Shown here in pieces: positions 36,475 through 46,050 of a stretch of DNA of 64,000 nt; within the stretch, counting starts at the first letter, position 1; every line of letters starts with the position of its first letter. The notes under the pieces are model-generated. The model saw nothing but the letters and a program-made list of their open reading frames with translations. It was not told the DNA's origin and ran no database searches. The stretch lies in NCBI RefSeq assembly GCF_001546455.1, contig NZ_KQ956813.1:62001-126000 (forward strand), given 5' to 3'. The DNA is from Gardnerella vaginalis (lineage in GTDB: Bacteria; Actinomycetota; Actinomycetes; Actinomycetales; Bifidobacteriaceae). The position numbers and the translations under genes were made by a program.

Positions 36475-37224
36475 TTAAGCAAATGTAGGCTCTTCGTTGG
36501 AAACCAAAGTTCCTATTTGATCTCCCACTAATGCGCGAGTAACGTTTCCTTCTCCTTCGAGACCAAACACGCGAATCTTTTGGTTGTTATCTCGAGCCAT
36601 AGAAAGCGCAGAAGCGTCCATAACTGCAAGACCATCAACAATCGCGCGATTGTAATTAAGAGTTAGGAATTTTTTAGCATTAGGGTCTTTACGAGGATCT
36701 GCGCTATAAACGCCATCAACGCCATTCTTTCCCATTAAAACTTCGTTACAATGAATCTCTAGAGAACGCTGAATAGAAACGGTATCGGTTGAGAAATAAG
36801 GCATTCCAGCACCAGCGCCAAAAATAACAACTCGGCCTTTTTCTAAATGGCGAATCGCCTTAAGTGGAATATAAGGCTCAGCCACCTGACCCATAGTAAT
36901 AGCAGTTTGAACGCGAGTTGCCTGACCTGCTTGCTCAAGAAAATCTTGAAGAGCCAAGCAATTCATAACAGTTCCGAGCATTCCCATATAATCGCCGCGG
37001 CTACGGTCAATGCCTGCTTGCTGAAGTTCTGCTCCGCGGAAGAAGTTTCCGCCGCCAACAACAATTGCAACCTGTACCCCATTTTGTACAGCTTTTACAA
37101 TTTCTCCAGCGATTCTACGAATAACATGAGTATCTATACCAACGGCGCCACCGCCAAATGCTTCTCCCGAGAGCTTTAACAAAACTCTACGAGACTTGCT
37201 TTCCTCCGCTTGTGCGATAGTCAT
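36475..37224 (-). CDS. pyrH: Uridylate kinase
   Basis: Phosphorylates UMP to UDP, 249 residues, amino-acid-kinase fold. [11 protein letters not shown] is the N-terminal phosphate-binding Lys region, VGGGNFFRG the glycine loop, and [12 protein letters not shown] and [15 protein letters not shown] the nucleotide-binding part. ACTGGAGGAAAG lies before the ATG. It begins the pyrH-frr-cdsA unit. Upstream there is a block of helically spaced repeats that may belong to its promoter. Confidence 0.96.
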   Translation of the reverse strand: MTIAQAEESKSRRVLLKLSGEAFGGGAVGIDTHVIRRIAGEIVKAVQNGVQVAIVVGGGNFFRGAELQQAGIDRSRGDYMGMLGTVMNCLALQDFLEQAGQATRVQTAITMGQVAEPYIPLKAIRHLEKGRVVIFGAGAGMPYFSTDTVSIQRSLEIHCNEVLMGKNGVDGVYSADPRKDPNAKKFLTLNYNRAIVDGLAVMDASALSMARDNNQKIRVFGLEGEGNVTRALVGDQIGTLVSNEEPTFA

Positions 37225-37334
37225 AAAACTTTCCTCCAGTCATAACGGCGAACGCAAGCATATCTTTGTTATAATATCTTTCAATAACGACACAGCAAAA
37301 CACGATTTTGCTAAGATTTTGTGCGATTTTTGTC

Positions 37335-37387
37335 TTGCAACGATTTGCAACGATTTATATACGATTTGTATACGATTTGTATACGAT
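37335..37387. repeat. Five phased 10-11-bp repeats upstream of pyrH
   Basis: Two copies of TTGCAACGAT (37335-37354) are followed by TTATATACGAT and two copies of TTGTATACGAT (37355-37387). All share the ACGAT end and are spaced by one helical turn. They lie 111 bases upstream of the pyrH start. Confidence 0.8.
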
Positions 37388-37424
37388 TTTCACATGTTTG
37401 TGTATACTAAGTCATATTTTGTTT

Positions 37425-37471
37425 AAAAGAATAAAAAATAGCGCAATAGGAGGAATCAACCTATTGCGCTA
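37425..37471 (-). terminator. Terminator of the amino-acid ABC operon
   Basis: A perfect 12-bp stem, TAGCGCAATAGG (37439-37450) with CCTATTGCGCTA (37460-37471), has a 9-nt loop. On the minus strand it is followed by TATTTTTTATTC. It begins 31 bases after the gluD stop. Confidence 0.92.
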
Positions 37472-37501
37472 TGGATTCATGAATTAATCTAAAAATTAAG
37501 A

Positions 37502-38605
37502 TTAATCATGCTTTTTTATTGTTTTATCTTGGTTAGTATTTTGACTATCATCTAAATTCTCGTCACCAGTTTCTAAATGATGCTCATCGTATCCTTGCAA
37601 GTAACGAGTGCGACGCCAATGATGAATAGAAGCGTTTGTACCGCGGTGATGCACGTGGTACTTTCTAGGAGTTCCGCCATGTGGCAGCTCCTTAACTTCT
37701 TTTGCAACAGCAATCTGGTTCACGTTAGAAGGATCCATAATTGCAATTGGCGCAACAGGTTCTGGCTCAGTCGGAGCTGCAGTTCTGCTACTAAGCTTTG
37801 ATGGAAGCCACTCGGCAAACCAAGAAAGCGCCCAGCAAATCAAAAAGTATACAACTGCCGCAACAGTCAAAGTTTGCAAAATGTTAAAGTACATTGATCC
37901 AAGTCGTCTAGACTCTTGAAGCAAATCAGTGTACATAATTATGGAACCTAATGCCGTATCTTTTAACACAACTACAAGCTGAGTTACAGCTGCTGGAAGC
38001 ATTGCGATTATTGCTTGCGGCATTTCGATTTGAGTTAAGGACTGATATTGCGAGAGTCCAAGAGCTAAAGATGCTTCGCGCTGACCGTTAGGAAGATTTC
38101 CAACGCCAGAACGAACCAACTCTGCAACAACAGAACCGTTGTACAAAATCAAAGATAAAACAACAGCCCAATAAGAAGCTCCGCTTATTCCAGCAAATGC
38201 AAATCCTCGCCAAAGGAAAATCATAAGCAAAAGCACTGGAACAGCTCTACAAAACTCAACAACTATTGCAGATATGCTGCGAAGAATAAAGTTAGGCAAC
38301 AACCTTAAAAGACCAAACAAAAGTCCAAAAAGTATTGAGCCAACAACAGCAAGAAGTGATGCTTTAAGAGTCATCCATAATCCTGGAAGATAAAAATCAC
38401 TCCAGGCTTCCGATTCAACTGCAGGACTCCACAAAGCCCACGAAAGCTGATTCTCGCCTTCTGGCGGATTGCTAAGTCTTAAAAGCAAAGCCACAACAAA
38501 AAGCGCAAACACAACGCATGCAACAATATTTGCAATACGAATCTTCTTTAAAGCCTTTGGCCCAGGAGCGTCAAATAACAGAGATTTTTCTTGTTCTTTT
38601 GCCAT
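37502..38605 (-). CDS. gluD: Glutamate-type ABC transporter permease, GluD-like
   Basis: A polar-amino-acid importer permease of 367 residues. Membrane segments lie between about residues 20 and 262, with the permease loop PNGQREASLALGLSQYQSLTQI, whose EASLALGLS core contacts the ATPase. The C-terminal 101 residues are an unusual hydrophilic tail with nine His and many charged residues. The start is ATG at 38605: AGAAGG lies 9 bases upstream. A GTG at 38614, overlapping the gluC stop, has no ribosome-binding site. It is the last gene of the four-gene operon and is followed by a strong terminator. Confidence 0.88.
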   Translation of the reverse strand: MAKEQEKSLLFDAPGPKALKKIRIANIVACVVFALFVVALLLRLSNPPEGENQLSWALWSPAVESEAWSDFYLPGLWMTLKASLLAVVGSILFGLLFGLLRLLPNFILRSISAIVVEFCRAVPVLLLMIFLWRGFAFAGISGASYWAVVLSLILYNGSVVAELVRSGVGNLPNGQREASLALGLSQYQSLTQIEMPQAIIAMLPAAVTQLVVVLKDTALGSIIMYTDLLQESRRLGSMYFNILQTLTVAAVVYFLICWALSWFAEWLPSKLSSRTAAPTEPEPVAPIAIMDPSNVNQIAVAKEVKELPHGGTPRKYHVHHRGTNASIHHWRRTRYLQGYDEHHLETGDENLDDSQNTNQDKTIKKHD

Positions 38606-38610
38606 TTTTA

Positions 38611-39288
38611 TCACCTTCTAACCGCAAGCTTATTAGACAAATAAGTAGTGAGAATGCCGATTGGAATAATCAGCACAATGTATCCGCAAGCAAAAATCAA
38701 AAAGATTGGAACAATTAAATCTGCATGCCTCTCAATCATCTCACTCATAAGAGTAGATGTTTCGGTAGCAACAGATGCAGCTGCGGCAACAGTGGAATTT
38801 TTAAGCAAAGCAATAAAAGTGTTTCCAAGAGGAGCCACAGATCCGCAGAAAGTTTGCGGCAAAATAACATTAAAAGCCGATTGGAAGAAGTTAAGACCAA
38901 GTGCCCTACAAGCTTCCGCTTGACCCAAAGGTACTGTATTTAAACCAGATCTTAATGATTCGCAAACAAATGCAGCAGTGTAAAAACTCAAGCCAGCGAT
39001 TGCAAGCCAGAAGAAGTTTACGCTAAAAATCGGCGAAAAACCAAGTTTTAGCTGAGCGTACACGCCTAGAACCATAAACACCATGATTATAGTTAGAGGC
39101 ATATTCTTAAAGAACTCAACGTATGCCGTTGCAACAAATCGAAGCGAGTGTATTGGGCAAATCCTCATCATAACTAAAATCACACCAAGAACTGTGGAGA
39201 ATAGAATGCTCCACAAGGTGATTTCAATATTTACCAAGAACGCTCCTGGAATATTGTATGAGGTAAATAATTGCACAAAGTCTTGCAT
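38611..39288 (-). CDS. gluC: Glutamate-type ABC transporter permease, GluC-like
   Basis: The partner permease of the importer, 226 residues with about five membrane segments. The conserved coupling loop is VPLGQAEACRALGLNFFQSA, near residue 130, and ALLKNSTVAAAASVAT follows. The start is ATG at 39288 because GGGGAGGAG lies just upstream; an in-frame codon at 39306 would overlap the gluB end. The gene begins one base after gluB stops, and its stop is 5 bases before the gluD start, so translation is coupled. Confidence 0.9.
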   Translation of the reverse strand: MQDFVQLFTSYNIPGAFLVNIEITLWSILFSTVLGVILVMMRICPIHSLRFVATAYVEFFKNMPLTIIMVFMVLGVYAQLKLGFSPIFSVNFFWLAIAGLSFYTAAFVCESLRSGLNTVPLGQAEACRALGLNFFQSAFNVILPQTFCGSVAPLGNTFIALLKNSTVAAAASVATETSTLMSEMIERHADLIVPIFLIFACGYIVLIIPIGILTTYLSNKLAVRR

Positions 39289-39289
39289 T

Positions 39290-40162
39290 TTACTCCTCCC
39301 CTTCATTTGGTACTGGCGGATTATACTTTGCGTTTGGCTTAAAGCCAGTTCCGCGCATATTATCGTCTAAAGCCCTTTTCCATGAACCGTTTTTAATCAT
39401 GTCTTTAAGAGCAGCATTAATTCGCTTAGCAAGCTTAGTATTGCCTTTTTTAATGCCAATACCATAGTGCTCTTCGGTAAATGGTTTGCTAACAAGCTTT
39501 AGCCTTCCGCGCGAAGCCGTAGCAAGACCAGCAAGAATAATGTCGTCTGTAGTAACAGCGTCTACAATTCCCGAGAATAATGCAGTTGCACACTCTGCGT
39601 AGCCTGGCTGCTGCATAAGTTGTACCTTTGAAGAGAACTTCTCTTTAACAACTATTGCAGATGTTGAACCAGTTACTGAGCATAAACGCTTTCCATCTAA
39701 ATCATTTGGACCAGTTACCCTATGCTCATCTTTGCGAACCAATAAATCTTGACCTGCAATAAAGTATGGTCCTGCAAAAGAAACAGTGTTCTTTCTTGCG
39801 TCTGTTATGGAATACGTTGCAACAATCATATCTACGTCGCCATTTTGAAGCATTGCCTCGCGCTGTTTTGAAGGCGATTCCTTCCAAACAATTCTATCTT
39901 CGGAGTAACCAAGCTTTTTGGCAACGTACTTTGCAACATCTACATCAAAACCAACGTAGGTTCCAGACTTTTTAAAACCAAGACCAGGCTGATCAAACTT
40001 AATACCAATGCGTATTACATCGTTGCGACTATTTTGACTGCAAGCGCTAAGAGGGAGAACGCAACACAATGCGCAAATCATAGATAAAATTGCGCGATAT
40101 GTATGCCTTAATCCCAGCTTGCAACGCTTACACTTAAGCGCAATATTGTGTAAATATTTCAT
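39290..40162 (-). CDS. gluB: Amino-acid-binding lipoprotein, GluB-like
   Basis: The substrate-binding component of the importer, 290 residues. The signal sequence ends in a lipobox, LSAC at about residues 38-41, so Lgt (also in this window) should lipidate Cys41. The mature protein has the SBP_bac_3 fold: GTYVGFDVDVAKYVAKKLG, RNTVSF-type segment KNTVSFAGPYF, and the hinge EEHYGIGIKKG. Glutamate as the ligand is inferred from operon type; glutamine, aspartate or other polar amino acids remain possible. The ATG has AGAGG upstream. Confidence 0.9.
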   Translation of the reverse strand: MKYLHNIALKCKRCKLGLRHTYRAILSMICALCCVLPLSACSQNSRNDVIRIGIKFDQPGLGFKKSGTYVGFDVDVAKYVAKKLGYSEDRIVWKESPSKQREAMLQNGDVDMIVATYSITDARKNTVSFAGPYFIAGQDLLVRKDEHRVTGPNDLDGKRLCSVTGSTSAIVVKEKFSSKVQLMQQPGYAECATALFSGIVDAVTTDDIILAGLATASRGRLKLVSKPFTEEHYGIGIKKGNTKLAKRINAALKDMIKNGSWKRALDDNMRGTGFKPNAKYNPPVPNEGEE

Positions 40163-40205
40163 AGCTACCTCTTAAAGATTTAAAAATCGATATTAATAAT
40201 CTAAA

Positions 40206-40976
40206 TTAATGAGTCAAAATCTTTGAAAGGAAGTCTTTTGCCCTGTCTGTCTTTGGATTTTCAAAGAACTCTTCTGGCGTATTTTGCTCAAGAATTCGGC
40301 CATCTGCCATAAACACGATTTTATCTGCTGCTTTACGAGCAAATCCCATTTCGTGCGTTACGCAAATCATGGTCATTCCCTCTTTAGCAAGCTCCACCAT
40401 AACGTCTAGAACTTCGTTAACCATTTCTGGGTCTAGTGCAGATGTAGGCTCATCAAAAAGCATAACCTTTGGATGCATTGCAAGCGCGCGAGCAATTGCC
40501 ACGCGCTGTTGCTGGCCGCCAGAAAGTTGAGATGGCATTTTATTTGCCTGATTATCAACGCCTACTCTAGCCAGAAGATCCATTGCTAAGCTTTCTGCTT
40601 CTTGCTGTTCCATATGGCGAACCTTAATAGGAGCAAGCGTAACGTTTTCTAGAATCGTTTTGTTTGCAAAAAGATTAAAGGACTGGAACACCATTCCAAC
40701 TTCTGCACGCAATGCTGCAAGTTCTTTTCCCTCTTGAGGAAGCGGCTTGCCGTCAATGCGAATATCTCCAGAATCGATTGTTTCAAGACGATTAATCGTC
40801 CTGCACATTGTTGATTTACCAGAGCCAGAAGGCCCAATAATAACAAGCACTTCGCCTTTATTAACCGTTAAGTTAATATCTTTCAAAACGTGAAGCTTGC
40901 CATAATGTTTTTCAACATGGCTAAGTTCCACTAAAGGCTGTGCTGATTTTTTTGTATTGTTTACTTTAGTATCCAT
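40206..40976 (-). CDS. gluA: Amino-acid ABC transporter ATPase, GluA-like
   Basis: The ATP-binding subunit, 256 residues, first gene of gluABCD. Walker A is [12 protein letters not shown] (about residue 50), the Q-loop is [11 protein letters not shown], the signature is [15 protein letters not shown], Walker B is [14 protein letters not shown] and the switch His is [10 protein letters not shown]. This is the GlnQ/GluA subfamily. A purine-rich AAAGGATT lies near the ATG. The 200 bases upstream contain an AT-rich promoter region and then the terminator of aspS. Confidence 0.95.
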   Translation of the reverse strand: MDTKVNNTKKSAQPLVELSHVEKHYGKLHVLKDINLTVNKGEVLVIIGPSGSGKSTMCRTINRLETIDSGDIRIDGKPLPQEGKELAALRAEVGMVFQSFNLFANKTILENVTLAPIKVRHMEQQEAESLAMDLLARVGVDNQANKMPSQLSGGQQQRVAIARALAMHPKVMLFDEPTSALDPEMVNEVLDVMVELAKEGMTMICVTHEMGFARKAADKIVFMADGRILEQNTPEEFFENPKTDRAKDFLSKILTH

Positions 40977-41088
40977 AAAAAGGATTTTAATGTTCTTGTG
41001 TTACATGCGTTTATCGTAATAGTTACTTTTAAACACCTCTAAAGTTACGAAAAACATTAAAAATGATACAAAAATGTTAATTTTACTT

Positions 41089-41145
41089 AAAAAAATGCCG
41101 TTAAGCCTTGATTTTGGTTTAATTAACCAAATTGCTTAACGGCAT
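41089..41145 (-). terminator. Terminator of aspS
   Basis: A perfect 12-bp stem, ATGCCGTTAAGC (41095-41106) with GCTTAACGGCAT (41134-41145), has an inner second stem (TTTGGTT with AACCAAA). On the minus strand it runs into TTTTTTAAG. It begins 34 bases past the aspS stop. Confidence 0.9.
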
Positions 41146-41178
41146 GTATGAATATTAATTCTTTTTTAACGCTTTAAA

Positions 41179-42975
41179 CTACTCGTCTTCTTCTGGATCG
41201 TAGTCAACGCCAGTTTCAGCGCGCTGCTCAGCGGAGATTGGCGCTGGAGCACCCGTTAGAGGATCGCGACCGCCGCCAGCCTTAGGGAATGCGATTACGT
41301 CGCGAATCGAGCTTGCGCCTGCCAAAATTGCAGCAGTACGATCCCAGCCCAAAGCAATACCAGCGTGAGGTGGGGCGCCGTACTTAAAGGCCTCAAGCAA
41401 GAATCCAAACTTTTCTTCTGCTTCCGCTTTGTCGATTCCAAGAACGTCAAGCACGCGGTCTTGAATATCGTCGCGATGAATACGAACGGAGCCACCGCCC
41501 ATCTCGTTACCGTTGCAAACAATGTCGTAAGAATCGCTCATTGCATGCTCTGGGTCTTTATCGAACTTGTCAATCCAATCAGCGGAAGGCATTGTAAATG
41601 GATGATGCATAGAAGTCCACTTAGAATGACCAACTGCAACATCATCATCGTCTGGATCATCTGTGCGCTTAAACAATGGGAAGTCAACAACCCAAGTAAA
41701 AGCAAACTCGTCTGGGTGAAGCAATCCTGCGCGGCTTGCAAGTTCTACGCGAACAGCACCGAGCAAAAGCTGGGAAGATTCACGGCCTCCTGCTGCAAAG
41801 AACACAGCGTCGCCATCTTGCGCTCCAACAGCTTCCTTAAGACCTGCGCGTTCTTCTTCGCTAAGATTCTTAGCAACAGGGCCTTTAAGCTCACCATCTT
41901 CACCAAAGACTACATAAGCCAATCCCTTAGCTCCGCGCTGCTTAGCCCAATCCTGCCATGCGTCAAACTGACGACGAGGCGTATCTGCACCGCCCTTAAA
42001 TACCACAGCACCAACATAAGGAGCTTGGAACACGCGGAATGGAGTGTTCTTAAAGAAGTCAGTCAACTCAATAAGTGGGTTGCCAAAACGCAAATCTGGC
42101 TTATCGGAACCGTACTTATCCATGGCCTCTTGCCAAGTGATTCGAGGCAAAGGAAGAGTGATTTCGTGGCCTGCTTCCTTCCAAATAGCAGCAATAACGC
42201 GCTCTGCCATAGCCATAACATCTTCTTGGCTTGCAAAGCTCATTTCCATATCTAGCTGAGTGAACTCAGGCTGACGATCCGCGCGGAAGTCTTCATCGCG
42301 GTAGCAGCGAGCAAGCTGATAGTAGCGCTCAACACCAGAAACCATAAGCAACTGCTTTAAGAGCTGTGGAGACTGTGGGAGTGCGTACCAAGAGCCTGGA
42401 ACCAAGCGTGCTGGCACAACAAAATCGCGAGCGCCTTCTGGAGTGGACTTAATAAATGTTGGTGTTTCTACCTCTGTAAAGTCCATATCTTCCAAAGCGT
42501 GACGAGCTGCCTTAGCCATATTGGAACGAAGCTTTAGATTGCGCTGCATAGATGGACGGCGCAAATCAAGGTAACGATACTTTAAACGAACGTCTTCGCT
42601 AGGTAGCTTATTTTCGGACTCGTTTTCCAAAGCTGTAGAAACCTGGAATGGAAGAGCATCGGACTTAGCGAGAATCGTTACATTATTTGCAACAATTTCG
42701 ATTTTTCCAGTTGCAAGATGGTCATTTTCGTTGCCATCTGGGCGAAGGCGAACCTCTCCACTAACTTGCACAACAAATTCGCTACGCAATGGTCGCGCAA
42801 CTTCTTCGTCGTAAATAACAACCTGCACTAAGCCTGTGTTGTCGCGAACGTCTACGAAGGCAACGCCGCCGTGATCACGACGACGATCAACCCAACCAGC
42901 AATGGTTACGTTTTGTCCAACTAAGGTCTCAGTCACTTCAACGGCATGGTGTGTGCGATACGCCGTCTGGCTCAT
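41179..42975 (-). CDS. aspS: Aspartyl-tRNA synthetase
   Basis: A class II synthetase of 598 residues, bacterial type. N-terminal OB-fold anticodon-binding domain ([19 protein letters not shown]), class II motif 1 around [15 protein letters not shown], motif 2 [19 protein letters not shown], the bacterial GAD insertion domain, and motif 3 [12 protein letters not shown]. The ATG follows GAGGAAG. Whether it also charges tRNA-Asn depends on the presence of asnS and gatCAB elsewhere. hisS lies 124 bases upstream on the same strand. Confidence 0.97.
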   Translation of the reverse strand: MSQTAYRTHHAVEVTETLVGQNVTIAGWVDRRRDHGGVAFVDVRDNTGLVQVVIYDEEVARPLRSEFVVQVSGEVRLRPDGNENDHLATGKIEIVANNVTILAKSDALPFQVSTALENESENKLPSEDVRLKYRYLDLRRPSMQRNLKLRSNMAKAARHALEDMDFTEVETPTFIKSTPEGARDFVVPARLVPGSWYALPQSPQLLKQLLMVSGVERYYQLARCYRDEDFRADRQPEFTQLDMEMSFASQEDVMAMAERVIAAIWKEAGHEITLPLPRITWQEAMDKYGSDKPDLRFGNPLIELTDFFKNTPFRVFQAPYVGAVVFKGGADTPRRQFDAWQDWAKQRGAKGLAYVVFGEDGELKGPVAKNLSEEERAGLKEAVGAQDGDAVFFAAGGRESSQLLLGAVRVELASRAGLLHPDEFAFTWVVDFPLFKRTDDPDDDDVAVGHSKWTSMHHPFTMPSADWIDKFDKDPEHAMSDSYDIVCNGNEMGGGSVRIHRDDIQDRVLDVLGIDKAEAEEKFGFLLEAFKYGAPPHAGIALGWDRTAAILAGASSIRDVIAFPKAGGGRDPLTGAPAPISAEQRAETGVDYDPEEDE

Positions 42976-43058
42976 AAGTCCACTTCCTCTGTTTTGAATA
43001 ATTGTATTAATTTTTGTTTTGACTTTAATAGTTTACCGCATGAATCGCGCGTTCAAAT

Positions 43059-43099
43059 ATTTAAATTGCAAAAAGTAAATTGAAAAATTTAAATTGCAA
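43059..43099. repeat. Direct repeat of 13 bp between hisS and aspS
   Basis: ATTTAAATTGCAA occurs at 43059-43071 and again at 43087-43099, ending exactly at the hisS stop codon. The spacing is 28 bases. It may be a remnant of a local duplication; no function is evident. Confidence 0.7.
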
Positions 43100-44500
43100 T
43101 TATTGAGCGCAAGAAACAGTCTGACGGGCATAAACAGTATCTGGTTGCCAAGACGTGGAGTCTGCAATCTCTTGATTGCCCGTAATTATGTTCTTTACTT
43201 CATCATGCGAAGAGCTGGAATCTGTACTATCTGCTGGGAACCAAACATAAGGAATACCCAACTTGTCTGCATACTTGATTTGCTTTCCAAGCTTTGCGGC
43301 AGTTGGAGAAACATCTGCTGCGATTCCTCTGGAGCGAAGATTTTGAGCAATTTGGTTGCATGCTGGTCTATCTTGCTCATTCCAAACTGCAACAAGCACG
43401 GCCGCAGGCGAAACGCGCGAAACCGTAGCGCCAGCCGTGTGAAGCATATAAGAAAGTAAGCGCGAAAGTCCTATAGAAAGACCTACTCCTGGATATTTTT
43501 TGTTTCCCTGAGAAACAAGATTGTCGTAGCGACCGCCAGAGCAGATTGATCCAAGGGATTCAGCACCGTCTAAGAACGTTTCGTAAACGGAGCCAGTGTA
43601 GTAATCCAAGCCACGCGCAATCTTTAAATCTGCAACAACAGAGCCTGGTCGAATTTTTGCAGCATCGTCCACAATCATCGCAAGCGTTTCTACGCCTTCG
43701 ATTGCTAGAGAGTAAGAGTCATTGCTGCTTTCCATAGAAATATTGTGTTTTTCGCACAAATCGTTGAATCGAGCCTTTAACTCTTCGCCAGTATTTGCGC
43801 TAAGTTCCGCCAACTCTAGGCATGCTGCAGCTTGAGAATCTGTAGCTTTGCATTCCTTTACAAGAAGCTTTGCAACCTCTTGAGTGCCAATTTTGTCTAA
43901 TTTATCGATTTCTCGAAGAACACCTTCAATATCGCTTAGGCCAATGCCCCTGTAAAAACCTTCGGAAAGCTTGCGATTATTCGCATGAACAGTGGCTTTA
44001 GGAAGACCAAATTCACGCAAACGCTCAAGAGCTTCTACCATAACAAGCGGAAGCTCTACCTCGTAGTGGGATGGCAAGTCGCCATTTCCTACAACGTCAA
44101 TATCTGCTTGAACAAACTCACGGAATCTGCCTTCTTGTGGGCGCTCGCCACGCCAAACTTTTTGCATCTGCCAACGCTTGAATGGAAATGCTAAGTCGCC
44201 AGTATGTTCAACAACATATCTGCTAAGAGGAACTGTTAAATCAAAGTGCAGCCCAATGCGATTTTCAACTGGAGTGTCGCTTTCGTGACCAACTTCTTGC
44301 AGCCTAGACAAAAGATATATTTCTTTGCTAGTTTCGCCTTTTTTCAACAGGCTTGATCCCTGCTCAACAGCACGAGTTTCAATGCCTATAAAACCGTTTA
44401 ATTCAAATACTTCCCTTAATGTGTCCATAACACGCTGCTCAACAGCGCGCTCACTTGGAAGCCACTCTGGAAAACCAGATATTGATGAGCCTTGTACCAT
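43100..44500 (-). CDS. hisS: Histidyl-tRNA synthetase
   Basis: A class II synthetase of 466 residues from the ATG at 44500. It begins SISGFPEWLPSERAVEQRV (the family PxGxxD-like start), has motif 2 KVWRGERPQEGRFREF, the HisA motif ARGLDYYTGSVYE and GVGLSIGLSRLL (motif 3), then the C-terminal anticodon-binding domain. A GTG two codons upstream is an alternative start. TATTAT lies 7 bases before the ATG and no Shine-Dalgarno sequence is visible, so the message may be leaderless. It is divergent from the DUF349 gene. Confidence 0.95.
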   Translation of the reverse strand: MVQGSSISGFPEWLPSERAVEQRVMDTLREVFELNGFIGIETRAVEQGSSLLKKGETSKEIYLLSRLQEVGHESDTPVENRIGLHFDLTVPLSRYVVEHTGDLAFPFKRWQMQKVWRGERPQEGRFREFVQADIDVVGNGDLPSHYEVELPLVMVEALERLREFGLPKATVHANNRKLSEGFYRGIGLSDIEGVLREIDKLDKIGTQEVAKLLVKECKATDSQAAACLELAELSANTGEELKARFNDLCEKHNISMESSNDSYSLAIEGVETLAMIVDDAAKIRPGSVVADLKIARGLDYYTGSVYETFLDGAESLGSICSGGRYDNLVSQGNKKYPGVGLSIGLSRLLSYMLHTAGATVSRVSPAAVLVAVWNEQDRPACNQIAQNLRSRGIAADVSPTAAKLGKQIKYADKLGIPYVWFPADSTDSSSSHDEVKNIITGNQEIADSTSWQPDTVYARQTVSCAQ

Positions 44501-44596
44501 GTCCACTATAATAGGTTATGTTACGGAAAAATCATGGCATACCGTCATACTTATTCGTAACACTATTACCGTGCATATGCTCTAAGGAGTCGTCCC

Positions 44597-45964
44597 GTGA
44601 CCGAACAGACTAAACCTGTAGAAACTACTAAACAAACTACCCCAAAGCCGCATGCGCCGTCGCCTGCAAGTTTTGCAAATAAAGCTCGCGTTGTTGCTGC
44701 CGTGCCTGCTATTTCGTATAGCGAAGAAGATGTTAAAACCGCTAAAACCTTTGGGCGTGTTGATGAAAATGGAAATGTGTATGTTCGCACAGAAGAAGGC
44801 GAGCGAGAAGTAGGACAATACTCCACTGGCACTCAAGAAGACGCTTTGACTTTCTACGTTCATCGTTATCTTGACTTAAAAATTAAGCTTGATCTTTTTG
44901 AAAAAAGACTTGACTCTTCTAACGTTAGACCAAAGGAAATTGATGAGACTTTGGCTACTTTAGACGCAGAACTTAAGGAGCCATCAGTTGTTGGCGATCT
45001 TGCTGCTTTGAATGCACGACACGCCGAGCTGAAGACTAAGGCTGCTGCTAAGAAAGAAGAACTTGCTAAGGCTCGTAAAGATGAGCTTGAGAAGGCTCTT
45101 AAGGATCGTACAGTTATTGTTGAGCAGGCAGAAGCACTTGTTGCACAAATGGGCGATTCTACAAATTGGCGCTCGCTTTCCGATAAGCTCCGCTCCTTGT
45201 TCGATAAGTGGCAGCAGCATCAGCGCACAACAATTCATTTAAATAAGGCAGATGCCGATGCTCTTTGGCAGCGTTTTTCTAAGGCTCGCTCCGCATTCTC
45301 GCAGGCTCGCTCCGCTTGGGTAAAGGCACGAGATAATGAGCGAAATAGCGCTAAAGAAATTAAGGAAGAAATTATAAAAGAAGCGGAAAGCCTAAAGGAA
45401 TCTACTCAATGGCGCGAAACTTCAATGAAGTTTAACGCTTTGATGGATCGTTGGAAGAAGGCTGGAAACGCTGGACGTCAGCACGACGACGAGTTGTGGG
45501 CTAAGTTCCGCGAGGCTGCAGATGCGTTCTATCATGCTCGTCAAGAAGATAGAGAAAAGATGAACGCTGGCGAAAAAGAGAATCTTAGCAAGAAGGAAGC
45601 TTTGCTCGCTAAGGCAGAAGCTCTTCTTCCTGTTAAAGATGAAGAAGCTGCTAAGAGCGCTAGGGCTGCACTTTCTGCAATTCAAGAAGAATGGGACAAA
45701 ATCGGCTTTGTTCCGCGCGAAGATATGCGCAGAATTGAAGCTCGCCTAAACGATGTAGATAAAAAGATTAAGGCTGTTGAAGATGCTGCTTGGAAGGATG
45801 CAGACCCAGAAGCAGATGCACGTAAGTCTAGTTTTGCTACACAATTAAAGGCTCAGCTCGAAGAGCTTGACTCTAAGATTGCAAGCGAAAAAGATGCAAA
45901 GCGCAAGGCTAAGCTCCAGGCAGAAAAGGCCACTAAGGAACAGTGGCTTAATGCTATTAAATAA
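44597..45964 (+). CDS. DUF349-domain coiled-coil protein
   Basis: A highly charged, almost wholly helical protein of 455 residues. It carries repeated DUF349 units of about 75 residues, each with a Trp-containing core: STNWRSLSDKLRSLFDKWQ, STQWRETSMKFNALMDRWK and SAIQEEWDKIGFVPREDM. The N-terminal 40 residues are a Pro/Thr/Lys-rich disordered tail. It starts with GTG, with AAGGAG 7 bases upstream. Actinobacterial homologues are common and poorly characterised, so no biochemical role is assigned. It is divergent from hisS and ends at a strong bidirectional terminator. Confidence 0.9.
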   Translation: MTEQTKPVETTKQTTPKPHAPSPASFANKARVVAAVPAISYSEEDVKTAKTFGRVDENGNVYVRTEEGEREVGQYSTGTQEDALTFYVHRYLDLKIKLDLFEKRLDSSNVRPKEIDETLATLDAELKEPSVVGDLAALNARHAELKTKAAAKKEELAKARKDELEKALKDRTVIVEQAEALVAQMGDSTNWRSLSDKLRSLFDKWQQHQRTTIHLNKADADALWQRFSKARSAFSQARSAWVKARDNERNSAKEIKEEIIKEAESLKESTQWRETSMKFNALMDRWKKAGNAGRQHDDELWAKFREAADAFYHARQEDREKMNAGEKENLSKKEALLAKAEALLPVKDEEAAKSARAALSAIQEEWDKIGFVPREDMRRIEARLNDVDKKIKAVEDAAWKDADPEADARKSSFATQLKAQLEELDSKIASEKDAKRKAKLQAEKATKEQWLNAIK

Positions 45965-45966
45965 TC

Positions 45967-46000
45967 AGCAATTTAACTGATTTAGCAATTTAACTGATTT
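45967..46000. repeat. Perfect 17-bp tandem duplication
   Basis: AGCAATTTAACTGATTT occurs twice in tandem (45967-45983 and 45984-46000) between the DUF349 stop and its terminator. It looks like a recent duplication. Confidence 0.9.
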
Positions 46001-46037
46001 GAGGCCGCTTGATAAAAAGTCAAGTGGCCTCATTTTT
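46001..46037. terminator. Terminator between DUF349 gene and mrp
   Basis: GAGGCCGCTTGA (46001-46012) pairs with TCAAGTGGCCTC (46020-46031), 12 bp with one G-T, around a 7-nt loop, followed by ATTTTTATG. It lies between convergent genes and can serve the plus-strand gene. Confidence 0.9.
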
Positions 46038-46050
46038 ATGGATTCTACGC

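Noticed and set aside
37335-37387. The phased repeats as a CRISPR array
   Set aside because: Units are 10-11 bp without spacers, and no cas gene is in the window.
41365-42255. A 296-codon open frame on the plus strand opposite aspS
   Set aside because: It lies within the aspS coding region, is rich in Cys, Asn and Ser and resembles no protein; aspS is complete on the other strand.
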